44,025 nt of DNA, taken from NCBI GenBank assembly GCA_002342685.1, contig DDQN01000060.1, positions 1 through 44,025 of the forward strand, written 5' to 3'. Every line of letters starts with the position of its first letter. Positions within the stretch are counted from its first letter, which is position 1. The position numbers and the translations under genes are program-made. The notes under the pieces are model-generated. The model saw only the letters and a list, made by a program, of their open reading frames with translations. It searched no databases and was not told where the DNA came from. This stretch comes from Vibrio sp. UBA2441 (lineage in GTDB: Bacteria; Pseudomonadota; Gammaproteobacteria; Enterobacterales; Vibrionaceae). Positions 33,602 through 41,779 of the stretch are shown here, piece after piece.

Positions 33602-36600
33602 ATGGATCGTAGACAATTTTTAAAATCAGGTGCCGCCGCAACCATCACTGGCGGAATGACAAATGTCGCAAGGGCGGCCACAAGCACAAAAACTCAAGAC
33701 ATCCGCCGGTATGCGCCATTGAGTGCTGAACCTGAGTTCATCCTTGGCCGCGATAACAAACTCATCAACAACCCAAAGCAGCGTTTCGCCTTTACCAAGT
33801 GTTTTGGTTGCTACAACGTTTGTGGTGCCCGCATACGTATTGATAACGAAACCGATAAAATCTTGCGTGTCTGTGGTAACCCATATGCCCTGTCCACTCA
33901 ATCTGGCAACCCTGTTGCGATGGATATTCCGCCTCAAGAAGCAATGTTACAACTCGTCGGTGAACAAGGTAATGAAAACCGGGCCACACTTTGTGGTAGA
34001 GGAAACGCGGTACCAGATGCCATTACAGATTCACGCCGTGTCACTCAATGTTTAAAGCGAGTAGGAAAACGCGGCGAAAACCGCTGGAAATCCATCTCTT
34101 ATGAGCAATTAGTGAAAGAAACTGTTGAAGGAGGGGATCTGTTTGGTGAAGGTCACGTTGAAGGTTTAGCAGACATCTACGATGACAAAACAGTCGCCAA
34201 CGCCGCCTACCCTGATTTTGGCCCGAAGAAAAACCAACTATTGATGACAGGTTGCTCTGAAGACCCCGCTCGCTGGGGATTTTTCAAACGTTTCTCTGAA
34301 GCCTCTTGGGGCACACCGAACCTAGGCAATAAAGATTCCTATTGTGGCCACCAGCAAGTTGCAGGTTGCGCGTTAGGTGTAGAAGACGGAGCCAATAGTG
34401 GCGCTCTGCCTACGACAGATTTCGAGCATTGTGAATTCGCTATTTTTATCGGAACAAATCCGGGGCTTAGCGGAATAAGCTTAAACTCAGCGTCAAAGCG
34501 CTTGGCCGATGCCCGTACGCAAAACTCTAATTTCAGATATGTTGTTATTGACCCGATTTTGCGGTCGCTCACCACATCATCTGCACCAGAATCTTGCGAA
34601 TGGGTTCCAATTCGCTCTGGTGGTGATACCGCATTGATGCACGCCATGATGCAATACATCATCAACAACAAACGCTATAACGAAGCGTATCTGGCCTCAT
34701 GCAGTCAGGAAGGTGCTAGCAAGGTAGATGAAATCAACTACACCAACGCACCCTATTTGGTTGTTACCGATAAGAAACACCCTCTGTATCGAAAATTTCT
34801 GACAGCAGAAAACTGCGGCATAGGTGATGCGGATACTAAAATGGTTATTGATGCGAATAGCCAACAACTTACCACATCAGACAGCTCAGAACCGTGTGAC
34901 ATCAAGTTCTCAGGTCAGGTCACAACCCAGAATGGACAAAATATTCAGGTGGAAACTGCGTTTTCATTGCTTGCAAAGCGTGTCAATGAACACACTTTGT
35001 CTGACTACTCTGCCGAGTGTCAGATCCCTGAATCCAAGATAATGGAACTCGCCAAAGAGTTTAGTTCACATGGTCGCCGTGTTTCTATCGAGACCAATAC
35101 TGGTTGCAACGCCAGCGATGGCGGACAGTTTGCTTTTGCTATGATAATGCTCGCGACATTAATGGGAGCACATAATGCGAAGGGCGGGATGCTGCACACT
35201 GGCAGTATGGGCTTTGAAAACACCTCTCCGCTCTACGATATGATGGCCTTTGAACATGCACATCTTAGCGGATTTAACGCCGAGCGCTCTGGTGATTATC
35301 GACAAAGTAATGAGTACAAAGAAAAAGTAGCAAAGGGCATCAACCCATTTCCGTCAGAGTTACCGTGGAATGAAACCTATATTCAGGACAATGCAGGCGA
35401 ACTACTCATTGCTCATGCCAACGGTAACCCGTTTAAATTTAAGGCCTGGATTGCATGGGCAAATAACCCGCTTTATGCCTGCTCTGGCTTACAAGACCAA
35501 GTGGAGGAGTCAATCCGGGATCCGAAACAACTCGGTTTGATCATTGCCGCAGATCCCTACTTCAATGAGACCAATATCAACGCAGACTATTTTGTACCGG
35601 ATTTAGCTCAATACGAACAGTGGGGTGCCTCGCGCCAATGGGGAAGTGAGTTAATGGGCGATGTTGTCTCCTTCCCGATCATTACCCCAAGAACACCACT
35701 CAATGCAGAGGGCAATAGAATATGCATGGAGCAGTTCCTTATCGATGTTGCTAAAAAGATAAAACTGAATGGTTTCGGGGAAAATGCATTTAAGGATATC
35801 GCTGATAACGCAAAATCCCTTAATACACCAGAAGATTACTACATCCCAGTATTGGCGAACCTTGCACATAGTGATGAAGTCTTGCCTACCCCTACAGAAG
35901 ACGACATTAAATTTACCAGTGTTGATCGAATATATCCTCAATTAAAAGAACGTTTAAAAGCTGAAGAAATTGGGCCAACTATGTTCTTGTTCACACGGGG
36001 TGGTCGTTATTACCCAGTAGACAGCCGATATGAAGGTGAATACTTTAATGAAATGATGAGGTGGGATGCACAGTTCCAGGTATACAATGAAGGCCTTGCT
36101 CATATCACCAACTTCCATTCAGGAGAGTATCTTGATGGGCTACCGGTTTATGACAAGCAAAGACTCTGGGACGGTACTGCCATACGTGATCTATGGAACG
36201 AAAATGAATATCCTTTCAACTTCTCAACGTTCAAGCATCATCTACGCAGTCCTTACTCTGTAACACTCAAAGGTATTACTGCACTTGGTGAGACCAATTT
36301 TATTCAAATGAATGAGAATGATGCTAAGAACTATGGATTGAAAACAGGGGATAAAGCACGAGTAGCCTCTCCCAAAGGGGCTTTCATTGAAGGAACCGTT
36401 CAGGCTGATGCTACCGTTGCAAAAGGTTGTATCGCCGTTCCATTAGGATTTGGTCATACGGCTTTTGGAGCAAGTGATATCACTATCGACGATAACACTC
36501 TACCCGGGCTGCCGGAAAGAAGTGGGGGTATGGCCGTAAATACCTTTAATGCTGTCGATCCAACCCGAAAAGGCGCGAGCTTGTACAGAGATGTCACGTT

Positions 36601-36649
36601 TGGCTCGACCGCCAGACATGGTACTCCGGTAAGAATTGAAAAAGTGTAA
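33602..36649 (+). CDS. ttrA: TtrA-like molybdopterin oxidoreductase catalytic subunit
   Basis: A 1015-aa molybdo-bis-PGD enzyme, the size of tetrathionate reductase TtrA (about 1020 aa). A twin-arginine signal opens it (MDRRQFLKSGAAAT), so it acts in the periplasm after folding. A [4Fe-4S] site is formed by Cys 67, 70 and 74 (CFGCYNVC) with Cys 131 (LCGRG). Cys 248 in SYCGHQQVAGCALG is the best candidate molybdenum ligand. The C-terminal dinucleotide-binding domain follows from about 890. I chose the ATG at 33602 so the Tat motif is N-terminal; another ATG at 33587 is in frame. Tetrathionate, thiosulfate or an oxyanion such as arsenate are possible substrates; the family call is firm, the substrate is not. 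Confidence 0.85.
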   Translation: MDRRQFLKSGAAATITGGMTNVARAATSTKTQDIRRYAPLSAEPEFILGRDNKLINNPKQRFAFTKCFGCYNVCGARIRIDNETDKILRVCGNPYALSTQSGNPVAMDIPPQEAMLQLVGEQGNENRATLCGRGNAVPDAITDSRRVTQCLKRVGKRGENRWKSISYEQLVKETVEGGDLFGEGHVEGLADIYDDKTVANAAYPDFGPKKNQLLMTGCSEDPARWGFFKRFSEASWGTPNLGNKDSYCGHQQVAGCALGVEDGANSGALPTTDFEHCEFAIFIGTNPGLSGISLNSASKRLADARTQNSNFRYVVIDPILRSLTTSSAPESCEWVPIRSGGDTALMHAMMQYIINNKRYNEAYLASCSQEGASKVDEINYTNAPYLVVTDKKHPLYRKFLTAENCGIGDADTKMVIDANSQQLTTSDSSEPCDIKFSGQVTTQNGQNIQVETAFSLLAKRVNEHTLSDYSAECQIPESKIMELAKEFSSHGRRVSIETNTGCNASDGGQFAFAMIMLATLMGAHNAKGGMLHTGSMGFENTSPLYDMMAFEHAHLSGFNAERSGDYRQSNEYKEKVAKGINPFPSELPWNETYIQDNAGELLIAHANGNPFKFKAWIAWANNPLYACSGLQDQVEESIRDPKQLGLIIAADPYFNETNINADYFVPDLAQYEQWGASRQWGSELMGDVVSFPIITPRTPLNAEGNRICMEQFLIDVAKKIKLNGFGENAFKDIADNAKSLNTPEDYYIPVLANLAHSDEVLPTPTEDDIKFTSVDRIYPQLKERLKAEEIGPTMFLFTRGGRYYPVDSRYEGEYFNEMMRWDAQFQVYNEGLAHITNFHSGEYLDGLPVYDKQRLWDGTAIRDLWNENEYPFNFSTFKHHLRSPYSVTLKGITALGETNFIQMNENDAKNYGLKTGDKARVASPKGAFIEGTVQADATVAKGCIAVPLGFGHTAFGASDITIDDNTLPGLPERSGGMAVNTFNAVDPTRKGASLYRDVTFGSTARHGTPVRIEKV

Positions 36650-37165
36650 TTAGTTAAAATACATCCAGCCAAAATATAAAGGGCGATACCATTTCTGATA
36701 TCGCCCTGTATGTCACATCACTTTACAACCGCTATAACAATATAGAGTATCCCCATAAACGATATTGAAAATTGAAGCCTTAAGGTAATACAACAAACCT
36801 TTGAATTTTTTTGACTAGCTATTTTAACGGTAGCCATTCGGCATCTTACCGTTCATTGTGCCGCTCATATCGATATTCCATGAATAATAACGCCACTGAA
36901 CCAATCACTTGAAGAGCCTATCGAATCAATCAACACAAATGCATTCAAGAAATCAATGATAGCATGAACGCATTAAGCAATACAATTCATAGCCAGATAA
37001 AAACCAGATAAAAAACCGACACTTAGCAAGATCAACTATACTCAAACCACTTCAAGGTACTCGTTTCATCGAAAGCATATGGATTTATATATCTCTCCTG
37101 ACAATATCTGACAGTGAAGACCATTATTCTCAATATGTTCTCAAACAAACTACAAGGATATTCAC
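36650..37165. other. Intergenic region behind the ttr-like operon
   Basis: 516 bases. It holds the terminator at 36681-36706 and an inverted repeat AACGGTA (36826-36832) / TACCGTT (36847-36853), possibly regulatory for the rightward genes beginning at 37166. No gene or RNA recognised otherwise. Confidence 0.5.
36681..36706 (+). terminator. Stem-loop ending the ttr-like operon
   Basis: GGGCGATA (36681-36688) pairs with TATCGCCC (36699-36706), loop 10 bases, 31 bases after the stop of the catalytic gene. No clear T-run follows, so termination efficiency is uncertain. Confidence 0.55.
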
Positions 37166-37480
37166 ATGGAACAGGTTATTGAAATGGTCTCTTTTGCTCT
37201 TAACGAAGGTGTTCAGGAGCAAGATTTTGTGAAAGCAGCAAAGCATAGCCAGACATTCATATCGTCTTTACCTGGATTTCTCTACCGTTCATTAAGCTTT
37301 AATGCGACCGAAAACACATGGACAGATATTGTATATTGGCAATCAATGTCACATGCTAAATCAGCTGGTGAACAATTTATGGAAAGTAAAGAGTGCCAAC
37401 CTTTGATAGCACTTATTAATCCAGAATCTGTACTTATGCAACATCAAGATATTAAGATGGGTTGTGAATGCCAAGGATAG
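37166..37480 (+). CDS. Antibiotic-biosynthesis-monooxygenase-like dimeric alpha/beta barrel protein
   Basis: A 104-aa small soluble protein. Its layout (EMVSFALNEGV..FVKAAKHSQTFISSLPGFLYRSLSF followed by W-DIVYWQSMSHAKSAGEQF) resembles the ABM or ferredoxin-like dimeric alpha-beta barrel family, which includes heme-degrading and quinone-modifying enzymes as well as small non-catalytic proteins. Two Cys (MGCECQG) close the C-terminus. It is followed 32 bases later by a WYL regulator, probably in one operon. Ligand or reaction unknown. Confidence 0.7.
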   Translation: MEQVIEMVSFALNEGVQEQDFVKAAKHSQTFISSLPGFLYRSLSFNATENTWTDIVYWQSMSHAKSAGEQFMESKECQPLIALINPESVLMQHQDIKMGCECQG

Positions 37481-37512
37481 AATCATCGAAGTAACTAAGG
37501 ATTATGGAATAA

Positions 37513-38199
37513 ATGAGTAAATCGGAAAGATTGTTTGAGCTGTTAACACTGCTACGATCAAAGCGATATGCAGTTACCGCAGCTGAACTGGCCAGAGCAA
37601 TGGAAGTCAGCGAACGGACGATCTACCGCGACATACAATCCTTAGTACTTTCCGGTGTTCCTATCGATGGAGAGGCGGGTGTTGGATACAAGCTTCGTGC
37701 TGGTTCACACTTGCCACCGCTTATGTTTAACGAAAAAGAGATGATGGCTCTTGAACTTGGAATGCGAATGGTTCGAGCTTGGTCTGACAAAGAACTGGCA
37801 GAAGCCAGTCACTCCGCTTCGCGTAAAATATTATCTGTATTACCTGATCACTTAAAACAACAACTAGAATCATTCTCTATCTTAGTACCTGACTTTCATA
37901 TCCAGTCTGAAACCGCTCGATATAGCCAGGTTCTTCGCCATGCCACTGACTCTCGACAGAAGATCACCATTGAGTATATTGCTGAAAATCAGGCAACATC
38001 GCAAAGAACGCTTCAGCCATTGGGGCAGATGTTCTGGGGTAAAAACTGGACGTTAGTAGCATGGTGTGAATTGAGGAAAGCTTATCGAAATTTCCGTTTG
38101 GATAGAATAGAGAAGTTACACGTTCTTGAAGAGACCTTTACAACGAATGATTCCAAATCTCTATCTCATTATATGGCGCAGTATGCACCGCCGGAATAG
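37513..38199 (+). CDS. YafY-type WYL-domain transcriptional regulator
   Basis: A 228-aa regulator. The N-terminal winged helix-turn-helix (about residues 1-60) reads RLFELLTLLRSKRYAVTAAELARAMEVSERTIYRDIQSL, and the WYL domain (about 140-215) contains ITIEYIAENQATSQRTLQPLGQMFWGKNWTLVAWCELRKAYRNFRLDRIE, with the W-Y-L motif appearing as W-x-L-V-A-W. WYL proteins bind nucleotides or nucleic acid. It lies just downstream of the ABM-like gene, likely co-transcribed with it, and upstream of the triple RidA gene after a 421-base gap. Confidence 0.9.
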   Translation: MSKSERLFELLTLLRSKRYAVTAAELARAMEVSERTIYRDIQSLVLSGVPIDGEAGVGYKLRAGSHLPPLMFNEKEMMALELGMRMVRAWSDKELAEASHSASRKILSVLPDHLKQQLESFSILVPDFHIQSETARYSQVLRHATDSRQKITIEYIAENQATSQRTLQPLGQMFWGKNWTLVAWCELRKAYRNFRLDRIEKLHVLEETFTTNDSKSLSHYMAQYAPPE

Positions 38200-38620
38200 G
38201 TTTATTTTCTATTAGAGTAACTCCAAAACCATTAATTAGATAAATCATCTTGCAAATATTAAACATATCTAAATAAACGTAACTTTGATTCACCTTTGCT
38301 TCAACCCATAAATACTTATACTTATTTTTAAGTTCAAAACCACTTATCGAATGGCCTAATTTAAAGTGGTAATTTTTTTTGACAAGCACCTAGCTTATAT
38401 AATAAACATTCATTCAGATGTCGATATTTGCTTCTAATCAACACGATCTTCTTTATTTATTTTAATGTTGTTCTTTACCAATCACCACTTTGAAAGTGTA
38501 ACTGATTGAAAAAATAAAAATATTCATTTAAAAGCTTTGGTTTGCAACCTGCAACTTCACGCTAAACACGGCCAAGCTGAAATCAACGTAATAACCATAT
38601 TAAATAGGAAAAATACAAAT
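38200..38620. other. Intergenic region before the triple RidA gene
   Basis: 421 AT-rich bases. A leftward ORF overlapping the WYL gene's end (38138-38389) has no family resemblance and is not called. No terminator, promoter boxes or RNA could be recognised with confidence. Confidence 0.5.
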
Positions 38621-39883
38621 ATGAGTGGCGATATCATAAAAAATTCAAGAAACACAGAAAATGCACCAATGAGTTCTTTCTCTACACAAACGGTCGCTTT
38701 TTCTCATTACAATAATATATCTGCTCAGCTGCCAGTTTCACCTAACACAGGTGAACTTGTTGCTGGTGGTGTGAAAGAGCAAGCAGAACAGTGCTTAGCC
38801 AACATAAAAGCCATTGTAAAAAGCATCGGTCATGTAATGAATGACGTGGTTAAAATCACGGTATTTGTTAAAGACATTGCAGATATTGACGCGGTAGATG
38901 AAGTCTACGCGACGTTTTTCTCAAACTACCTGCCAACACGAAATACCGTTGCTGTAGCAGCCCTGCCAATGAATGGCGCTTTAGTGCAGATGGATGCACT
39001 TATTTCAAACGGTGAAGGTACAACGCCACAAGAGCCTTGCGCGCTGGTTAAGGTAGCAAAAAATACTGAAAATGCCCCTAAAGGCTTGTCTACACAAACC
39101 GTCGCATTTTCTCATTACAACAATCTGTCTGCTCAGTTACCTGTTGACCCTAAAACAGGCGCACTGGTTACTGGCGGTATTAAGGAACAAACCGGACAGT
39201 GCTTGAGAAATGTGAAGAATATTTTAGAAAGCATCGACGTTCCTTTTGATGATATCGTTAAAATAAATGTGTTCCTTAAAGACCTGGCAGACATAGACGC
39301 CGTTAACGAGGTTTACTTAACCTATTTCCCTGATTCCGCTATCGCCAGAACTGTCGCTTATGTTCCTGCGCGTACGATTATTTCAGCTCAGGCATTGCCT
39401 ATGAATGCGTTAGTACAAATTGAAGCCGTAGTATCACACGGCGACGGTACGCCACCGCAAGCCGTTGAAGATAGACACGGTATTGTTATCAGAGCAAACA
39501 ACACAAGCACAGCGCCACTCAGTGATTTACATAGTCAAACCGTTGCTTTCTCGCACTACAACCATATCGCAGGGCAGCTACCGATAGACCCTAAAACAAA
39601 TAAATTTGTGGCGGGTGGCGTGAATGAGCAGGCCAGACAATGCCTGAACAACATTAAAGCGATTGTGGAAAGCGTTAACCACGTGATGGATGATGTGGTT
39701 AAAATCAATATCCAGCTAAAAGACATCGCGGATATTGATGCGGTGAACGATGTTTACACCACCTTCTTTAATAGCAAACTTCCGGCAAGAACGGTTGTGG
39801 GTGTATCTGCTATTGCGATGGATGCACTGGTTCAAATTGATGCGGTAGTATCTAACTGTGAAGGAACACCGCCACAAGTGTAA
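38621..39883 (+). CDS. Three-domain tandem RidA (YjgF/UK114) protein
   Basis: A 420-aa soluble protein made of three consecutive RidA domains; ordinary RidA proteins are about 130 aa. Each unit starts with TQTVAFSHYN (residues about 22, 158) or SQTVAFSHYN (about 306), continues through G-K/N-EQ-x-x-QCL-N-K and DVVKI.VF.KD.ADIDAV, and ends with a LVQ-x-A segment. RidA proteins are homotrimers that hydrolyse reactive enamine/imine intermediates; the active-site Arg is retained as R107, R243 and R390. The repeat distances are 136 and 148 residues, because the middle unit has an extra ~12 residues around its Arg region. The start ATG at 38621 follows AGGA; a longer N-terminal reading is unlike RidA. 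It is flanked by a good terminator. Confidence 0.9.
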   Translation: MSGDIIKNSRNTENAPMSSFSTQTVAFSHYNNISAQLPVSPNTGELVAGGVKEQAEQCLANIKAIVKSIGHVMNDVVKITVFVKDIADIDAVDEVYATFFSNYLPTRNTVAVAALPMNGALVQMDALISNGEGTTPQEPCALVKVAKNTENAPKGLSTQTVAFSHYNNLSAQLPVDPKTGALVTGGIKEQTGQCLRNVKNILESIDVPFDDIVKINVFLKDLADIDAVNEVYLTYFPDSAIARTVAYVPARTIISAQALPMNALVQIEAVVSHGDGTPPQAVEDRHGIVIRANNTSTAPLSDLHSQTVAFSHYNHIAGQLPIDPKTNKFVAGGVNEQARQCLNNIKAIVESVNHVMDDVVKINIQLKDIADIDAVNDVYTTFFNSKLPARTVVGVSAIAMDALVQIDAVVSNCEGTPPQV

Positions 39884-39894
39884 CCAGCACCAAA

Positions 39895-39922
39895 TAGCCG
39901 TTGAATGCTTTTTCAACGGCTA
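39895..39922. terminator. Stem-loop terminator behind the triple RidA gene
   Basis: TAGCCGTTGAA (39895-39905) and TTCAACGGCTA (39912-39922) form an 11-bp stem with a 6-base loop, 12 bases after the stop. No T-run follows the stem on the plus strand (AATCGCTT), so it is an imperfect intrinsic terminator that may serve both strands. Confidence 0.7.
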
Positions 39923-39978
39923 ATCGCTTAAAACCACTGCCACTATTGAATTTTTATTATCCAAATAAGATGGGTGTG

Positions 39979-40767
39979 TTACGGGGTATAAGAAGTTACC
40001 TTAGAGTAATCAACGAGATAACCAATATCATCTAATATTGCTGCAGAAATAACACCCAACTTAAATCCGTTGCTCATGACCTCTTTCGTCATTGGTGGAA
40101 TAAGCTCTCCATTGTCCAGTATTCGTTGTTTGTCTTCCTGCAGTACATAGTCGTATAAGTGCCCTCCATCATCACTGATGGGTAATGCTTTTACATCTGC
40201 ACCATACAACTGATTGTATTTTTCTATTGATACACTGTTTTCCGTTTTAAACACTAAGCCTTTGTAGGTTTCACTATATTCAGTAAATTGCTCGGTAAAA
40301 GAGCCCACACCAAATATATGGCCCATTTCATGAATAATATTGGCGTGAAACTCAGTTTGGTCAAAGCCCAGAGCATAGGTATGGTTACCGATGACCATTT
40401 CTCCTGACACAGGGAAGTGATATTGCCCTACGATTTCTTCTTCATCTGGCCCAGCCATGCCATTACCCGCATTCAAACTTGTTACATGTGCGGCTATTTT
40501 AATTTTGTGCGTAGGTTTTCCTTCGACGCCTTTTAGTACAGACAACCATTGATTTGCCGCATCAATGTAAGGCTGTCGTAACGACTCATCCCATGCGACT
40601 TGTTCATTTTCTAAATTCACTGTTCCCATGAACTGTAATTCAACGGATAGTCCACCATTTGTCACAGTATGCACTGATGAGATCTCATCAGATAAGTGAA
40701 CAGAAGGCTCGTTGTTACAACCCGTGATGCAAGTTATGAGTAAGAGGGCACCTAGTAATTTCATCAT
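39979..40767 (-). CDS. Secreted/lipoprotein zinc metalloprotease, leishmanolysin-like
   Basis: A 262-aa predicted lipoprotein: lipobox CITGC with modified Cys at about 17. The zinc motif is HEMGHIFGVG (His at about 147 and 151), as in gluzincin/metzincin proteases where HExxHxxG places the catalytic Glu. A further His (GGHLYDYV) and a Met-containing turn (KEVMSNGF) about 50-80 residues downstream, followed by ISAAILDDIGYLVDYS, match the leishmanolysin (M8)-type layout, in which the third zinc ligand lies far downstream. It is likely a cell-surface or periplasmic protease. It is the second gene of a pair with the lipoprotein 11 bases upstream, so the two probably act together. Confidence 0.78.
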   Translation of the reverse strand: MMKLLGALLLITCITGCNNEPSVHLSDEISSVHTVTNGGLSVELQFMGTVNLENEQVAWDESLRQPYIDAANQWLSVLKGVEGKPTHKIKIAAHVTSLNAGNGMAGPDEEEIVGQYHFPVSGEMVIGNHTYALGFDQTEFHANIIHEMGHIFGVGSFTEQFTEYSETYKGLVFKTENSVSIEKYNQLYGADVKALPISDDGGHLYDYVLQEDKQRILDNGELIPPMTKEVMSNGFKLGVISAAILDDIGYLVDYSKVTSYTP

Positions 40768-40778
40768 TAAACCCTCTT

Positions 40779-41453
40779 TTATAACGCTAAACTAAAGAAG
40801 TTTATTTCACTATGAGTCATCCAGTGCATATCACCATCTTCAGCCGTTCCATTTGCTACAGCATTTAAAGTAAACCAATAAAAACTCGCACTCACACCAA
40901 CTGTTGAATAGTAATCTAGGTATTTCTGATGTTCTGGTGAACTTCGTGGATAGTATTTTCCTTTCTTTCCATCTCCGTCCTGCCAATTGTGAACACCAAT
41001 TTTAGCGCCTGACGCTATCTTTCTTAAATTGCCGGCAAGGAAGAAGTCGGTGCCACCAGAAGCCACCACACTGGTACTGGATAATCGAGTCACCATACCC
41101 AAAGAGTGTACTTTTTCTGATAGTTTTAGATTGGTAACATCATCGATAGAGCCATTTATTACCTTGATGTCCATATATTTAATGCTGGGGTAATCGACTA
41201 ACATTGCATTAAACGCATCCAGCGAACCACTGCAAATAACGCCATCAGCCTCAACGGTATCGTCAGTTATCACTTTCAGCGTAAATGTCTTTTCACCATT
41301 TAAAATAGCGCTATTTTGACATTGAGAGACATAGTTTCCTTTTGTGGAAACTGGAACAGCTTGGGCGTTATTCTTCGCAGAAGATCCGGAGTTACAACCA
41401 AGCATAAATAAAGGAAGAATTAAGATAGAAAAGGGAATAAATAACTTTTTCAT
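40779..41453 (-). CDS. Lipoprotein with possible ClpP/crotonase-like fold
   Basis: About 224 aa. The signal peptide ends with lipobox FMLGC (Cys at about 20). The mature part has the order expected of ClpP/crotonase-fold proteins: a strand-rich N-terminus, VVASGGTDFFLAGNLRKIASGAKIGVHNW and a C-terminal helical part. The SxGG followed later by a G-VH pattern resembles periplasmic ClpP-like proteins whose Ser/His would be catalytic; that assignment is tentative. I chose the ATG at 41451-41453 with the lysine-rich signal; an ATG 33 bases upstream gives a poorer signal. It forms an operon with the zinc protease. Confidence 0.7.
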   Translation of the reverse strand: MKKLFIPFSILILPLFMLGCNSGSSAKNNAQAVPVSTKGNYVSQCQNSAILNGEKTFTLKVITDDTVEADGVICSGSLDAFNAMLVDYPSIKYMDIKVINGSIDDVTNLKLSEKVHSLGMVTRLSSTSVVASGGTDFFLAGNLRKIASGAKIGVHNWQDGDGKKGKYYPRSSPEHQKYLDYYSTVGVSASFYWFTLNAVANGTAEDGDMHWMTHSEINFFSLAL

Positions 41454-41514
41454 GTTGCCGTTTACTGATTGACTAAAGAAGTACATAGCTTACAAAGCTT
41501 GTCCTAAATAGTAC

Positions 41515-41543
41515 GTAAGCAAAAGTAATCAAAAGTAAGCAAC
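41515..41543. repeat. 10-bp tandem repeat upstream of the lipoprotein operon
   Basis: GTAAGCAAAA, GTAATCAAAA, GTAAGCAAC: nearly three copies of 10 bp, 62-90 bases before the lipoprotein start. The period is one helical turn, as for cooperative regulator binding. Confidence 0.55.
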
Positions 41544-41670
41544 GTGCCTCTAAGTACACTAATACCCGTTGAAATAGGTAAATACTAAACGTGCCAAACT
41601 GGGAGTTCCATCATGGGTGTTGGTGGCATCGAGAGCGCAAAACAACCTGTCGTTAGTTAACACCATTCTA

Positions 41671-41694
41671 AGGCTCTTCTATTGTGAAGAGCCT
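41671..41694. terminator. Stem-loop downstream of the chemoreceptor gene
   Basis: AGGCTCTTC (41671-41679) pairs with GAAGAGCCT (41686-41694) around a 6-base loop, about 85 bases after the stop of the leftward chemoreceptor gene. It lacks a T-run on the minus strand, so it is a weak candidate terminator. Confidence 0.5.
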
Positions 41695-41779
41695 CATATA
41701 ATCCATTGAAAACTTACTATATGAATAGTCATTTAGACGATTCAGGGAGTTTCTGCCTCCTTCAACTTACGTGTACTAC

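Larger units (their letters stand above)
41454..41779. other. Intergenic region with short repeats
   Basis: 326 bases between two leftward genes. It holds a 10-bp tandem repeat at 41515-41543 and a stem-loop at 41671-41694. No gene recognised. Confidence 0.5.

Noticed and set aside
38138..38389. Leftward ORF overlapping the 3' end of the WYL regulator gene
   Set aside because: Overlaps a well supported gene on the other strand, has no ribosome site and no recognisable family.
38537..38620. Longer N-terminus for the triple RidA protein
   Set aside because: The added residues do not resemble RidA and the ATG at 38621 has AGGA upstream and begins directly before the first RidA unit.
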